DNA from: Larix kaempferi | Taxonomy: Eukaryota > Streptophyta > Pinopsida > Pinales > Pinaceae | Assembly: GCA_027924585.1 (NCBI GenBank) | Contig: BSBM01000092.1 | Location: 9,765,001 to 9,829,000 of the forward strand | Length of the DNA stretch: 64,000 nt | Direction of reading: 5' to 3' | Part shown: in pieces, positions 35,008-47,257 of the stretch | Layout of the letters: every line of letters starts with the position of its first letter | How positions within the stretch are numbered: the stretch's first letter is position 1 | The notes under the pieces: generated by a model | What the model saw: the letters and a program-made list of their open reading frames with translations, nothing else | Told to the model about the DNA's origin: nothing | Databases searched by the model: none | Position numbers and translations under genes: made by a program

Positions 35008-36288
35008 TTAAGGATTGGCAAAGGCAGAGAGAAATTCCTGCTCTGGTGCCAGCTGGTAATCTAGATCGGCAACAATTTGCAAAATGAATGCATCTTTCGA
35101 GATGGGCTTACGATACAGTCGCAGTCTGTGGCCATTAGCAAGTAATGGTATACGGTTTTCATCAATGGTCACCAGGCGAACAGTGCCGTTGTCAAATACC
35201 TTGTCGAACAAATATGGACCCAACCATCTTGTACGTAATTTACCTTTAAAATCCTTCTTGAATCTGGAGTCGTGTAATAGCGCCCAGTCTCCCTCACAGA
35301 AAATTTTCTTTTTAATAAATCGGTCATGCCAGTTGGATCTCTGTTGCTGAAGCAAAACAGTCTGATCTACTGCAGCTAGGCGTTTCTCATCTAATTCGTT
35401 TAATTGATTTAATCTTCTCTTATGGGCTTCTGTTACATCCAGACTCATTTCTGTGGCTGTTTTCAGGGTTTTGATCTCAAACTCAATTGGAAAGATGGCA
35501 CTCTTACCATACACCAGATCATAGGGAGAAAACCCTGTGGTGTTGCGCCAAGTTGTGCGATATGCCCACAGTGCTTCTGGAAGCCTGTCAGCCCAATCTT
35601 TTCGATGGCTTTTAACTGTTTTAGTAAGGATTGCTTCAATAACTTTATTGGCACTTTCCACCTGACCATTGGCCTGGGGGTGGTAAGGTGAAGCTATCCT
35701 ATGCTGCACATGATACTTCCGGAGCAAGGATTCAAATTGATGTGAGATGAATTGCGGTCCCCCATCGGTAACTACTTCCTTTGGTACCCCAAAACGGGTA
35801 AAGATTTCACTGTACAGAAAATCAATCACCGCCTGGTCATTAGCCTTAGCCAAAGCTACAACTTCTACCCACTTAGTCATGTAATCAGTACAAACCAGAA
35901 TGTAAACCTTCTGTCTGGAAGGAGGGCTGATAGGGCCAACAAAATCCAATGCCCATCTATCAAACAGTTCAAGTACCACTTTGGGCTGTAAAGGCATCTG
36001 ATCTGTTTTATTAGGTTGGCCCATCCTTTGGCAGTTGTCACAGGATTGAACATATCTTTTAGCGTCCCTAAACAGAGTCGGCCAATAGTAGCCCATCCGC
36101 AGCGCTTTATGCCCTGTTCTTTTGTCTGCAAAGTGTCCTCCACAGGGTTCATCATGACAGGCCTTCAGTATATGAAAGATTTCATCTTCCCTTACACATC
36201 TCCTAATCTCAAGATCGGGTCCTGTGTAAAAGAGATGACCATTGAGCCAACAATACCTGGCACTTTGCTGGATAATTTTCCTCTTCTC
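35008..36288 (-). pseudogene. Integrase region of gypsy gag-pol
   Basis: It continues the gag-pol frame after a TGA at 36289-36291. The N-terminal zinc-binding domain shows H...H in HILKACHDEPCGGHF and CDNCQRMG. The catalytic core shows the first Asp in WALDFVGP, the second in VVTDGGPQF, and the Glu in ANGQVESANKVIE. The C-terminal SH3-like part reads CEGDWALLHDSRF then TRWLGPYLFDKVF and ends after about 45 more residues. There is no chromodomain. The frame is open from 36288 to its stop at 35008, so an isolated integrase would look complete. As part of the polyprotein it is cut off by upstream stops. Confidence 0.88.
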
Positions 36289-36993
36289 TCATTTAGACAT
36301 GTGTGGCGGGAGCTTCCCTGCGACCAAATAATTAGCAACGTCTACATACCAGGGGGAATGAGCTGAGAGTGCGAATAAATGTTCATCTGGAAAAGAATCC
36401 TCAACAGGCGAACTGTCATCACTGTTAGTAAAACGTGATAAAAAATCAGCAACAACATTTTCTTTTCCAGGTTTATCTATAATGGTAATATCAAATTCCT
36501 GCAATAATAAGAGCCACCTAGTCACTCTGGCATTGGTGACAGGTTTATTCATTAAATATTTAATAGCGGAGTGATCAGTGTGCACAAACATAGGATACCT
36601 AGTAATGTAATGCCGAAATTTATTAATGGAGTAAACAATAGCAAGGAATTATTTTTCGGTAACAGTATAATTAAGTTCAGCAGGGGCTAAGTTTTTACTG
36701 ACGTAATAAATAGCATAAGGTACTTGACCATCCTGCTGTCCTAGTACTGCTCCAATGGCGGTATCAGAAGCATCTGAAGAAATGTGGAAAGGTATGGTCC
36801 AATTAGGTCCCCTTAGGATAGGGGCTGTGGAAAACTTCCCTTTAAGCTTATCAAACGCTGTCTGGCATGCTTCACTCCACACAAACTGTGCATCCTTCAT
36901 TAACAAAGAAAACAAAGGAGAAGTGAGTTTGGAGAAGTTTTCTATAAATCTCCTGTAATATCCAGCATGTCCCAAAAAGCTTCGCACCGCTTT
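36289..36993 (-). pseudogene. RNase H region of gypsy gag-pol
   Basis: It follows reverse transcriptase in the same frame. It opens with the connection segment (VRSFLGHAGYYRRFI), then the RNase H domain with HISSDASDTAIGAVLGQ and HTDHSAIKYLMNK. It is broken by a TAA at 36649-36651, within the usual TEKE motif where a Glu codon is expected. A TAG at 36994-36996 separates it from reverse transcriptase and a TGA at 36289-36291 from integrase. Confidence 0.85.
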
Positions 36994-37659
36994 CTAAGTT
37001 GAAGGGGTTGGTATATTTTTTATCACCTTAATTTTTGAAGGATCCACCTGAATGCCATCGGTGGAGATGAAATGTCCTAATACCACACCCTTACTCATCA
37101 TCATATGGCATTTTTCAGTGCTTAATGAGAGGCGAGCCTGTTCGCAGCGAATTAAAACCTTCTTTAAATTTTCCAGTGCCTCCTCAAAATCCTTGCCATA
37201 GGGAGTAAAATCGTCCATAAAGACTTCCATACTATCATTAACCAATTCAGAAAATATGCCAATTACAGCTCTTTGGAATGTTGCTGGTGCATTACATAAA
37301 CCGAAGGGAAGCACCCTGTAGGAAAACGTTCCCCAAGGGAAAGTGAAGGTGGTCTTATCCTGGTCCTCGGGAGCAATCTGAATTTGGTTGTACCCGCTAA
37401 ACCCATCTAAGAAGGAGAAGAACTTCTTCCCTGATAGGGTATCAAGTACCTGGTCAATAAAGGGCAGAGGAAAATGATCCTTTTGCGTAGCTTTGTTCAG
37501 CTCCCTATAATCAACATAGACTCTCCATTTACCATTTTTCTTGGGCACAATTACGAGTGGGGAAACCCATTCACTATATGAAATCGGATATATAAATCCT
37601 GCTTCCAAAAGTTTTTGGATTTCCTCCTTCACTATATCCCTCAGATTGGGGTTCATGCG
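36994..37659 (-). pseudogene. Reverse transcriptase region of gypsy gag-pol
   Basis: About 220 residues with the standard gypsy blocks in order: GFIYPISYSEWVSP, VPKKNGKWRVYVDYRELN, FPLPFIDQVLD, FSFLDGFSGYNQI, FPWGTFSYRVLPFGLCNAPA and the catalytic region VFMDDF. In the last block the usual YxDD is FMDD, as is common in this group. In-frame stops flank it: TGA at 37660-37662 upstream and TAG at 36994-36996 downstream. Confidence 0.9.
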
Positions 37660-38802
37660 TCATTGGGGTTGACAGATAGGTCGGGAATCATTTTTAATAT
37701 AAATATGGTGGGTGCACAGATTAGAAGGGATACCCTTCATGTCTGTATACTCCCAGGCGAATGCCCCCTTATGTTCCTTCAAGAGACTGATTAGGCGCAT
37801 CTGTTCTTCTGAGGAGAGACCAGGGTTGATGTTCAAAGTCCTTCCAGGTTCTACCTCAATAGGAATACTTCTCGAATTTTTCAAAACTGGGATTATGTTT
37901 GCGTCACCGACTAGTGTTTCCTCCGTAAGATTTTCTTGTTCTTCCTTACCAAGGGTAATGTTCAGGATTTGATAGACTTCTTTATCCACTGAAGCAGGTT
38001 CGCTAATGAAATTACTGATGGCATCATCTTCTGTTTCGTTTTTAAAAGTTAAGGCCTTCCCTATTGTTAATAATGGCTGAACATCATCCTCCTCTTCCTG
38101 CTCTATCCAGAGAGAAGTTTCAGCCTCTAAACTTGGCCGAGCTGGAGGATACAGGGTGAGGTTTTTAATCTCTGTACCATCAGATATAGTCATGGACCCA
38201 GATCGACAGCTAATGCAAGCATCAGCTGTGGCCAACCAAGGCCTCCCCAGGATCAATGCATGTCCCCCCAGCTGTGATTTTGGTTGCAATATCAAAAAGT
38301 CAACAAGGTATTCCCATGAATCTACTGAGATGACAAGATCTTCTAGAATCCCTTCGGGTCTAATGGTGGATTTATCTACCAATTCTAAAATGGTAGGGGT
38401 CGGCCTAAAATTAGTGAGTCCAAGCTTCCTCATAGTCTCAATTGTTATGACATTGATCGCTGCTCCTAAGTCGACTAGCACGTTGGGTATCTGCGTTTGT
38501 CCTATATGTACAGTGACAGTAGGATTGCCAGGGTCGTCATACTTGGTCACAGGGGTTTTTCCTGTTATTAAAGCAGATAAATTCCCTATGACGTGAACAG
38601 TGGGAGGGTCTCTAGGTTTCCTTCCTGGTTTCTTAGTGCACAGGTCCCAAACGGTTTTAGCATAAATGGGCACGTCTTGAAGGACTTGCAGAAGGGGGAT
38701 TTTAACATAAAGATTCTTCAATTCTCCTAGGAGGTTGAACTGAGGTTGCCCCCCTATTTTTGGTAGCATTAGTTTCTCGAGGTATGGTGGTTGCCTTACC
38801 AG
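37660..38802 (-). pseudogene. Protease region of gypsy gag-pol
   Basis: It lies in the same frame after a TAG at 38803-38805. An aspartic protease motif VLVDLGAAINVIT matches the DLGA form typical of Athila-like elements (DSGA in most others), followed by ALILGRPWL. An acidic stretch follows, then the lead-in to reverse transcriptase (GAFAWEYTDMKGI, CTHHI). The terminal TGA at 37660-37662 sits where an Arg is normally found and could be CGA-to-TGA. Confidence 0.85.
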
Positions 38803-39357
38803 CTAGGTAGGATGTGTATTATCCGATTTCTCATTTAATGTTTCAGCCGTCCCATCTAAGGGATGCTCAACACCTTCAGTGATAGGAACCGGATCGGATG
38901 GATGCTGTGAACTCTCTCCTTTTTCATGCACAGAAGGTGGAATATCTTCTGTAATTACAGGTTCTATTATCTTCCCAGATCGTAGACAAATATCATTACA
39001 AGGTACAGGGGAGAGAGAGTAGGCCAGCATATTAATTTCCAATTGATGGACTGTTTTATTATTCGGGTTAGGATTAGGTTGGGCAGGCAGCTGAGGCTGT
39101 ATTGGTATATTAGGAATAGGATTATTCTGCAGCTGCAGCTGCGAATGTTGAGGTGGGTATTGAGGATATTGAGGAAATTGAGGAAATTGAGGGTATGGAG
39201 GAGAGTATGGTAACTGCTGAGATGGAGGTGGTTGAGGAAACTGGTTCCCAAGAGGGAAGTTCCTCCAGCTAGGAGACCATGACGTAGGTTGTTGTGGCGG
39301 CTGTGTCCAAGGACTCCATGAGTTATAATTTTGCATTGCAAGTTGAGAAGGATTCCA
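38803..39357 (-). pseudogene. Pro/Gln-rich linker after Gag, gypsy element
   Basis: This is in-frame sequence between two TAG stops (39358-39360 and 38803-38805). It is low-complexity, with PQ, YPQFPQ and QPQLPAQPNPN repeats, and then acidic. It has no catalytic motifs and is probably a spacer between Gag and protease. Confidence 0.75.
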
Positions 39358-40968
39358 CTAAGCATAATTTGAAGGGAATTGTGTATTCACATTTTGCATG
39401 TTATTATTCCAATTGTTCATATTATTCAAAAATGGAAACGAGTCTGGAGGCATACCTTGATTTCGAGGCTGCCAAGGTTTCTTCTGTGCAATGAAATAGG
39501 CTGATTCCACTTCTGGAGTTGATGCTTGCAGAAAAGCCTTCACTTGGGGAAGTGTGGGACATTCCTTCATGTCATGGTTCAGCTCACACAGCTGACATAC
39601 TTGTATTTTGTCAAGAGAGCATTCTTTCAGTGGATGATTCTTTCTACATTGGGGACAGAACACACCTAGTGTGAGATCCTCCACTGCTTGTCTTTGTTTG
39701 GCCTTCAGGACATCAATCTCCGAAGAGATGGAGCTCATCATTTCTGTTTTAAAATTTTCAAGGAGATTGCCTATCTCTGCACATGTAGCTCCTCCATTGG
39801 ATGACTTCTGAGTTTTGTTGAAGACATCACGTTCCAGCTTATCCCATTTATCCCGCTTATTGTTCCTGGAAGATCCCCTGGAGTATCTCTTACATAATTC
39901 CACAATCGTCTCAAAAGGCTCTTTGGAGATATCCCCCTTTCCTAACAGATTTAACATGTCTAAACAATCATCCCTGATCCCTCGAAGCACATCCAGCCCC
40001 ATGTTCGTCTGCCCGGCTCTTTGCACATTGTACATCATCCTTTCTACAAAATCCTCCAGACTTTCATCCTCCTTCTGCACCATCTTGAATAATTCCTCTC
40101 TTTTGTCCTTGGTGTTGCAATATTCTTGATATTTCTCCAGGAATACTTGCTTCATCTTATTCCAATTAGCAACAGTTCCTCCCCCAAGGCTCATGAACCA
40201 TCGTAATGCATTGTCCTTCAGGGTGGCGGGAAAAAGTTTCAGCTTTTGGGCATCTGTGACATAATCATAGCTGTGACAGAGGATATCAAATTCAAACAGG
40301 AATTCGTCTGGATCTTCTGCCGCCCTGCCATGGAAGCGAGGCAACACCGATGGTGAGATGTTCTTCATAGGAGCTGTCCCTTCTGGCTGCTGAATTGGAA
40401 ATTGTAATGTAGCCGTAGTTCCTTCTGGCAGGGAGTAATTTTCATGATGGTATTCTACCACTGCCTCTTCCTCTTCGGTCTCATGTCTGTTACTCATCTT
40501 TTCTTCTGTATCCTCTTCTTCGTTCGTTCCTGCGTTCTTTTCCTCAATTGTAACAGCTGCGTATTCTTCAGTTGTAACAGCTGCGTACTCCTCAGTTGTA
40601 ACAGCTGCGTATTCTTCAGTTGTAACAGCTGCGTACTCCTCAGTTGTAATAGCTGTGTATTCTTCAGTTGTAACAGCTGTGTCAGCTGTACCTTCCTTAG
40701 CAGGGGTATATGAGTGAGTCACGGCTGCTCTTGTACTCTCCACCGTGGATCTTGACGCTAGCACCCCAGGATCAGCAGGGCTTCTTCTGATAGGAGTTTC
40801 CCATTGACGAGTCCTGGTAGCTGAATCAGTTCTATCAACAAGATCATCGATGAATGTCCTTCTTCCCAACGGTGGTCCTCGACCACGACCCGAACCACCT
40901 GCACTGTTAGTATTTTGTGGGGTTTTGGGAGTTTGGAGGTGATCGCGTTTTACCCTCCTCGTATTCAT
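39358..40968 (-). pseudogene. gag: Gag of minus-strand gypsy element
   Basis: It has a true ATG at 40966-40968 (MNTRRVKRDHL) and 536 residues to a TAG. A disordered N-terminal region contains a TTEEYAAV tandem repeat (about residues 95-140). The retrotransposon Gag core follows (LPRFHGRAAEDPDEFLFEFD, then LKDNALRWFMSL and LEKYQEYC...KREEL), and then two zinc knuckles, CPQCRKNHPLKEC and CQLCELNHDMKEC, each C-x2-C-x3-H-x4-C. This part is intact and could be made alone if the TAG terminates it. Related elements usually read on into pol, so I list it as part of a broken polyprotein. Confidence 0.85.
40545..40690 (-). repeat. 24-bp coding minisatellite in gag
   Basis: About six tandem 24-bp units (core TCAGTTGTAACAGCTGCGTA on the plus strand) encode TTEEYAAV on the minus strand. 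The 24-bp length keeps the frame. Units alternate TATTCT and TACTCC variants, suggesting expansion of a 48-bp dimer. Confidence 0.85.
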
Positions 40969-41054
40969 GTGAAGCAGATCATTTCAGCAAAGAAGAGACT
41001 GACTAAAAACAATTATCAGATGCAACTAATGACTAGTGTTTAATTTTTATCCTT

Positions 41055-41071
41055 CCCCGGCAACGGCGCCA
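41055..41071 (-). other. Primer binding site, tRNA-Asp type, minus-strand element
   Basis: On the minus strand it reads TGGCGCCGTTGCCGGGG, 3 nt inside the 5' LTR. It matches the site in the plus-strand tandem array. Confidence 0.85.
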
Positions 41072-41074
41072 AAA

Positions 41075-42497
41075 TGTCAAGCACTCTATATGCAGATAAA
41101 TTGTTACCAATACACACAGAGCATATGAGATTTATTGTCAACCCGAGAAAGTCCTTTTATTTCAAAGGATAAGTCCACAATCTATGCTTAAACACCAAAC
41201 CATTAGAATTGAATACTTTTATCTTCTATCATCCATGTTCATCCCAAAAATCTATACAATCCCAATTGCCTTCTAACTGCTACACTTCAATTCCTCTCTA
41301 TCATGCATCAATAAGAAATGGTATCAGATCTGATCAACAATTGCAAGAAAGAAATCTCATTCATATTCTAGAACAATCACCTGTCTGATCTAATCACTCT
41401 GGAAAATCATAATGCATAAACTGAACATTAATCTAGAAATCCAATTGAAAAGGATTGAGTCAACTATTCTAAGAAATTGAATTGCACAATGGAAATCAAC
41501 AATCATAACAGGAAAGATAAATTGCAAGGGCTCATGGGATCACAACTTAGCTGCAAGATGAACAAGGATGTGTATAATTGTCACACGAATTGCATAAAGT
41601 CTCTACTCAGTCGACTGTCACTCTGTATTACTTGCCAAATTCAAGGGACTCTAACTGAAAATCCACACCATAAATGTTGCTGCTGCGTACAAAAGGAAAT
41701 ATCATGAACAAAGCATCACACAACAATGAATTCAAAATCCTATTTTAACTCAGCAATCTCTGTGGAAGACGGGCCCAACCTTCACACACAGACGTTGGCT
41801 GAACAACACGAATTCCTTTAACTCAGAAGTAACCCCTTATATTAACAAAAGAATGATTACACAGTTTTGCTCGGATGCTAATACAATGAATTAATTGTCT
41901 GCCGTTCAACCCCCTGGGTCGAGGCAACTCCCCATATTTATACATACAAATCATAACATCCAGTCCTATAATCGGGAAGCCATGAAGATCTCTGATCTTC
42001 AGGCGCCCTAAAATAACTAGTTGTTACAATACGTGGCAGAACAGAGACATCAAAATATGAGAAAGTTATCAATTGACACAAGAGTGGCGATCCTTCCAGA
42101 TCACAGCTAGACTCAAGCAGCAACATACTCAAGATAGCGCATTCTGTTACAGCTGCCCTGTCACAGCTGTTCCTTAATTTGATGATTCAAGCCCCGAGGA
42201 CCCCTTTACAAGCAACGAACATCCCTTCTTTCACGACTTGTTCAGCCCCGATCTTCCTGCAGTCCATTTATCTCAACTACCTTCATAAATCGTAACATGT
42301 TAGCACAATTGAGAGATGCACAGCTTTAATTATCACAATCATAAGTATTAATAAGATAAAACAATGATCAGTCATACCTTGGCAACTTGGGGGAATAAAG
42401 TAGGGACAACAGGTCTAATTATCATGATAAGTGGTGTAAGACAGGGGCAGGAAAGATGATTAAAGATGATTAAAAAGGGCCAATTCTGGGCTCAACA
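41075..42497 (-). repeat. 5' LTR of minus-strand gypsy element
   Basis: This 1423-bp partner of 28880-30312 has the same termini. Its TATA box is at 41935-41942 on the minus strand. Confidence 0.9.
41935..41942 (-). promoter_or_regulatory. Putative TATA box of 5' LTR
   Basis: TATAAATA on the minus strand would drive the gag-pol transcript. Confidence 0.5.
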
Positions 42498-42989
42498 CAA
42501 GCCACCAAATTTTAAGAATAAAAACTTAGAAATTTTATCCTTCCTCAATCCTAAATGGCCAATACTATAAATAAAACTTGTATATTATTTACAACACACA
42601 CGCACACACATATTATTTTTCTAATGAAAAAAATATATTTTCTATTCAAGTAGAATGCAAAATACAATCAGTAGGTGCTCAAAGAACAATTAAAAAGGCC
42701 CTTCATGAGGGTAACATACAAACCTCCATTTAAACTTCAACAATGAGCTCAAGAACTGGCAATAATACTAGACTATCGAATATCCCATCAAATGAACCCC
42801 TTTCAAAAATGTACCTTCAATTTTTTGTCGATCCCTTACTTATGATTACATAAACGAAATAGTTAAATACTGACATATTACAAATTTCTTCACAAATAAA
42901 ACATACAACATCCAAATTCATTGAGAAAGGAATTCCTACAGTAGTGAGATCCCCATCTTGAAATTCAAATAGCATAAATTAATTCCCCA

Positions 42990-43180
42990 ATAGTAATATA
43001 CCCTCCTTAGATAGATTCCCTACAACTTGATTATTATCTCTCTATATATGAGCAAAACAAATGTTCTGGAAGGCCCTAGCAATCTACTTCAATTATTCAA
43101 CAACAACAAGTAGTCCAATGTTTTGTACCGGTAATTGTTCATCCATCCGATCAATCAAAATTAATGAGTCTCCAAATATC
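42990..43180 (-). pseudogene. LINE A RNase H remnant
   Basis: The minus-strand translation shows ESLILIDRMDEQLPVQ and, after a gap, FAHI then RDNNQVVGNLSKEG. These match the second half of the plant LINE RNase H (GDS..., FxHI.RE.N..AD.LSK.G). Stops interrupt it. Confidence 0.6.
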
Positions 43181-44940
43181 TACGAAGTACTCATTCCTCT
43201 ATAGAAAGAAAGTTTTTGTAGATAAAAGTGGTCCATGAATTCTCCTTTATTGTTTGTCCCCTTTCTGAGTTAGCTTTGAAATGAAAGTAGTTTGAATTAT
43301 ATAAGTGTAAAGTAAAACCCATACCACAAAGCATAGTTTATCCTTGAAAATCCCCATCAAATAGGCCCCAAGAAATAGAGTTATCAACCCTAAATATTTA
43401 AATCACCCTTGGAATATTGTACTTAGGATCCTCCTTATAAAAGGAAATTAATCCCATCACTTGTGCTAATACTTCAAATGTAGGAATAATTTTACCCTCG
43501 GACAAGGAGGGATTCCTTGCAAGCCATATCCCCCACAAAACTAGACAAGGAACAATTATAATCAACCCAAACTCCTTCCTTGTAAACTAGCATTGAAAAC
43601 AAGCTTCACTTGTTAATCCTCTCCATGGAACAAGAAGACCAAGCAATGCTTCAACCTCACACGAAACTTGTATGGAGAAAGAATAGAGTAAAAAAAGAGA
43701 CATAAGTTCATTTCCTCATCGTCTTTACAAAGTATGAAAATATCATGCCCCAGCTTACCTCTTTTTTGTAGGAGATCCTAAGTCAATACCCTATCAAGTA
43801 ACACTAGCCATGATAAATGGATTTGCTTTTGAATGCGCTCCCACCTTCCAAAGTATTTCCCACTACCAAACACGGTCACCTTCATCTCCTATAAAAAGGG
43901 AAATGTAACCAATCCTAATTGTATATGATCCACCCATTTTATTAAGTCCCCAAATAACTTCATCAAATTCTAACTAAGTTGTGTGTGATATTTGTAGTTC
44001 TGAAATAGATAACTCCCAAGACAAGAAGAATTACCATCAAGACTCAAATCAGTAGACCTCAACCATCCTTGATTCCATAGGGATTTCTCGATTGGCTTAT
44101 CAATTAAGTGTCATTTTCCCTATTAGTTGTAAATATTGTACGAGAGCCTATGGAACAAAAATGTTCCTATTGCATCCCATAATTTCATCAACACTAATTT
44201 GAACCTAGGACCCATCCCCGACCTTCCAAGGAAAATATGGTCCAATGACAGGGAAGGATAGAGTCAGTTCCTTCCATTGATTTGACAAATTAAGCATACT
44301 TGTGTGTTCTTTCCTAATTTAATCCACCTAGGTACCTAGGTAAATGTACTTCTATATTAACATCCTTCTCCAGAGGCTTTCCTTAGTTAAAACATTCCAC
44401 AATGACTTTGCAGCTAAAGACTGCGCAAATAAATGAATATTTTGTAAACCCTAGCCCCCCAAATATTTTGGAGTTGCTAATTTCTATCACTTGAACCAAT
44501 GGGTCCCTTTATACTCACTACTTTACTGCCAGAGAAAATTATAGTAAAACCTTCTGATATTTTCTAAAATGTCGTTGGAAACATGAGCTAAAGTATGCTA
44601 ATATACTGGAATGGATTCCAAGATTGATTTAAGTAGTACCAATCTCCCACCTATTGATAGCAACCCATTTCACCAAATAAGTATTCTTTGCTTAATTTTG
44701 GATACCAACCACCACCAATCAACCTTCCCATAGTAGTTAGCGTTGAGAGAAAAACCCAAATATTTAAGACCATCATTTAGGTCCAAATGTTGATATGGAA
44801 AATATATTTTAAACTCAATACTTAGCAACTCGCTCATACCTAAGTATATAAGGTAGAATTTACTTCAATAACCTCCACCCCAGTAGGATTATTATATAGA
44901 TGTAGAATCTCTTGTAATTTCCATCCCTTTTAGATCCAAA

Positions 44941-45775
44941 GAAAAAAAAAGTACATAATCCACAAATAACATATGTGTCAAGGCTTCTCTTCCAACCTAA
45001 ATCCACCAAATAGTCCCCATCCTTAGTCTCTCATTGATAGATCTACTTAGTCCTTCATCCTCTGTGTATCATTGATATATCTACTTATGCCTCCATACAC
45101 AAGGATAAAATTGAATGGGGATAGTGGGAAATGCCACCTAATCCTCCCCTAGGGATTGAATAATTGGGAAGTATAACCATTAATTAAAACTGCAAAGAAC
45201 ATTGTAGTGACATAGCTTATACTCCATCTAACCAAGGGAAAAGATAAGCCAAGATAAATTAGTAAAAGTCAAAGATGCAACCAATATACCCTATAATATG
45301 GCTTCAATAAGTCTAATTTAACCATTGCTATAGTAGTATGAGAAATATTTATGCAAACCCTCCTAGTCAGTACCAAATATGGCTTCATGAATTTGTCTCC
45401 CCTCTAGGAAGCCAAATTGTTTTGTTTAAGTGTAGATGGACATAATTGGATCAATCTCACTTTTGAGATAATTTTGTATTAACAATTACAAAGAGAAATA
45501 GGTTTAAATCCATCAAATGGCTCAGGACAGACAATCTTATGGATCAAAGCTATAAAGTTATCATTTAGGCTTCCAAGAATCCTGATAGATAATCTCACTT
45601 CTTCCACCACTCTCAATAAATTCTCACCCAAAATATCAACAAACTCAATGTAAAATTCCATCGTCCACACATATGAGCCAAGAATCCTATTATTTTTTAA
45701 ATTAAGTAATACACAATTCAACTCTTCTTTAGAAATTGGATAATACAGGTTCACATTGACCTCCTCATTAGACAT
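44941..45775 (-). pseudogene. LINE A reverse transcriptase remnant
   Basis: 45775-45479 is open and shows PISKEELNCVLLNLKNNR at the fingers and FDGFKPISLCNC. The catalytic block at 44955-44966 reads FVDY where FADD is expected, so both the Ala and one catalytic Asp are changed. Frameshifts lie between these blocks. Confidence 0.75.
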
Positions 45776-46584
45776 CCTATGAAAGTATATATTACTTTTA
45801 AAATTTCTGCAATATTTTCCATATCATGTTCCTCATAAATCCACTCAAAGTGGTTGACTCCTAAACCATCCAAATTATTTAAGCCTCAAACCCTTAAACC
45901 ATCATATTCCTTCATATCCCACATCATATTGATATTCCTTCGGTGCTTTGAGAAAGAATACAAAAAATTGTATTTTTGATCCCCCAGCTCTACCCAGGTG
46001 TCCCCGCTTTTAATTCTCCAATCCACTTCCTTATCAAAAATTAATTTAGAAATTGTACTCTCCAATTACTTCAACCTTATTGATGAATCCTCCCATATAT
46101 AACCATCATCTAGAGAAACAACAAAACCCTCCAACTCCTTCTCCACTTAAAAAATGTGTGGATCCCTATTCGTGTACCTCTCCATTGCCCTAGAAACCAC
46201 CTTCTCCTTCACAATGTTTAGTGCCATCATAAATTGGTCACATGATGAAGTGTCCAAGGAGGAGTATGATAATGTGCCCAATTTCCTTTAGCAACTGAAT
46301 AAACACATCCTCATCCAACTAGGCTCAATTAAACTTGAAAGGAGTGCCAAGCTTGGAATCATTATGGTTTAGTTCAAGAAAAATGGGAAATGGTCAGAGC
46401 AAATGATTAAACATATCCAAGTTCTATATCTGGAGACCTTCTACATAATAGAGTTATGACCCACAAACCAATCCAACCTCTTGGAGATACCTTCATCTCC
46501 AAGCCTATTATTACTCTAGTTAGGTATGAGCTTTGGAGGCTCCAAATCTCCAAGACCACCCAATTCAAAAGGATTAAGAAAAAA

Positions 46585-47067
46585 CTATGCTAGTCTATCC
46601 ACCCTTATAGAATTCCTATATAATTCCCTTATATTTAAACTAAAGTTCATATACCCCCCCCCCCCCATTATGAAATTGTGATTCTTCAAACAATGTAGAT
46701 CAAGGAGCTTATCCCATAAATGTTGCTTAGCCTCATATTGATTGTAAACATTGATTAGTGTGAAAGATAGGCCTAGGATTTTTCTAAATACCTCTATACA
46801 TAGTCCTGAAGAGAAAGAAAATGAATTTATTAGATAAATATTGTGGTTCCAACCCGTAATCAAACTAATAGATAAACCCTCAGCATCAATCATGAGAAAT
46901 TCCCAACCACACAATACCTTTCTCAAATAAAAAATCAATTGGTCTCCCTTCCCCATAGTTTCCTAAATCATTACAATATTTGGTCGGTCTAGATCCACCA
47001 TCCTTCGTAGGGCCAATTTCTTGGCTTGACCCCCCATCCCTCTAATATTAATAGAGATTATAGTCAT
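46585..47067 (-). pseudogene. LINE A endonuclease remnant
   Basis: One frame runs from an ATG at 47067 (MTIISINIRGMGG) with a single TAG at 46963-46965, exactly at the Gln of the conserved QET motif. WEFLMIDAEGLSISLITGW follows, then FTLINVYNQY and IMGGGGYMNFSLN in place of GGDFN. It belongs to the apurinic-type endonuclease family of L1 ORF2. A poly-G run (minus strand) at about 46657-46668 disrupts the GGDFN motif. Confidence 0.8.
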
Positions 47068-47257
47068 GGAGGACCTTAGTAAGGGACTTGTCCTTCTTTA
47101 ATGCCCCCAATTATCAGCTTATGTCTACCTTGGTTAACCTCCTTTATTGCAATTTATTGTGCCCTTTTAAGGTTTTCTTAAGTTTTTGAATAGCTATGTT
47201 AATTTCAAAACTCGATAGAACTCGGAATATGTACATAGTTTATGAATGATGAATCTA

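Larger units (their letters stand above)
28880..42497 (-). mobile_element. Ty3/gypsy retrotransposon, Athila/Tat-like, with extra 3' ORF (13.6 kb)
   Basis: In element orientation the order is: 5' LTR 42497-41075, tRNA-Asp primer site, gag, protease, reverse transcriptase, RNase H, integrase, a minisatellite, an extra ORF, a polypurine tract, and 3' LTR 30312-28880. CAAGC at 28875-28879 and 42498-42502 is a perfect 5-bp target duplication. The gag-pol frame is continuous for 1987 codons (40968 to 35008) but carries six stop codons, so the copy is dead as a single polyprotein. The DLGA protease motif, tRNA-Asp primer and an ORF downstream of integrase fit the Athila/Tat-type non-chromodomain gypsy group. 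The LTRs differ at a few percent by eye, including a roughly 10-bp indel near 29460. Confidence 0.92.
42950..47070 (-). mobile_element. Decayed L1-type LINE, copy A
   Basis: In minus orientation, parts of a plant L1 ORF2 follow in order: endonuclease (47067-46585), reverse transcriptase (about 45775-44950), C-terminal WxiWLARN-type region (about 43530-43390) and RNase H (about 43180-42990). Many stops and frameshifts are present. I could not define a 3' poly(A) tail or target duplication, so both ends are approximate. ORF1 is not clearly recognised. Confidence 0.8.
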
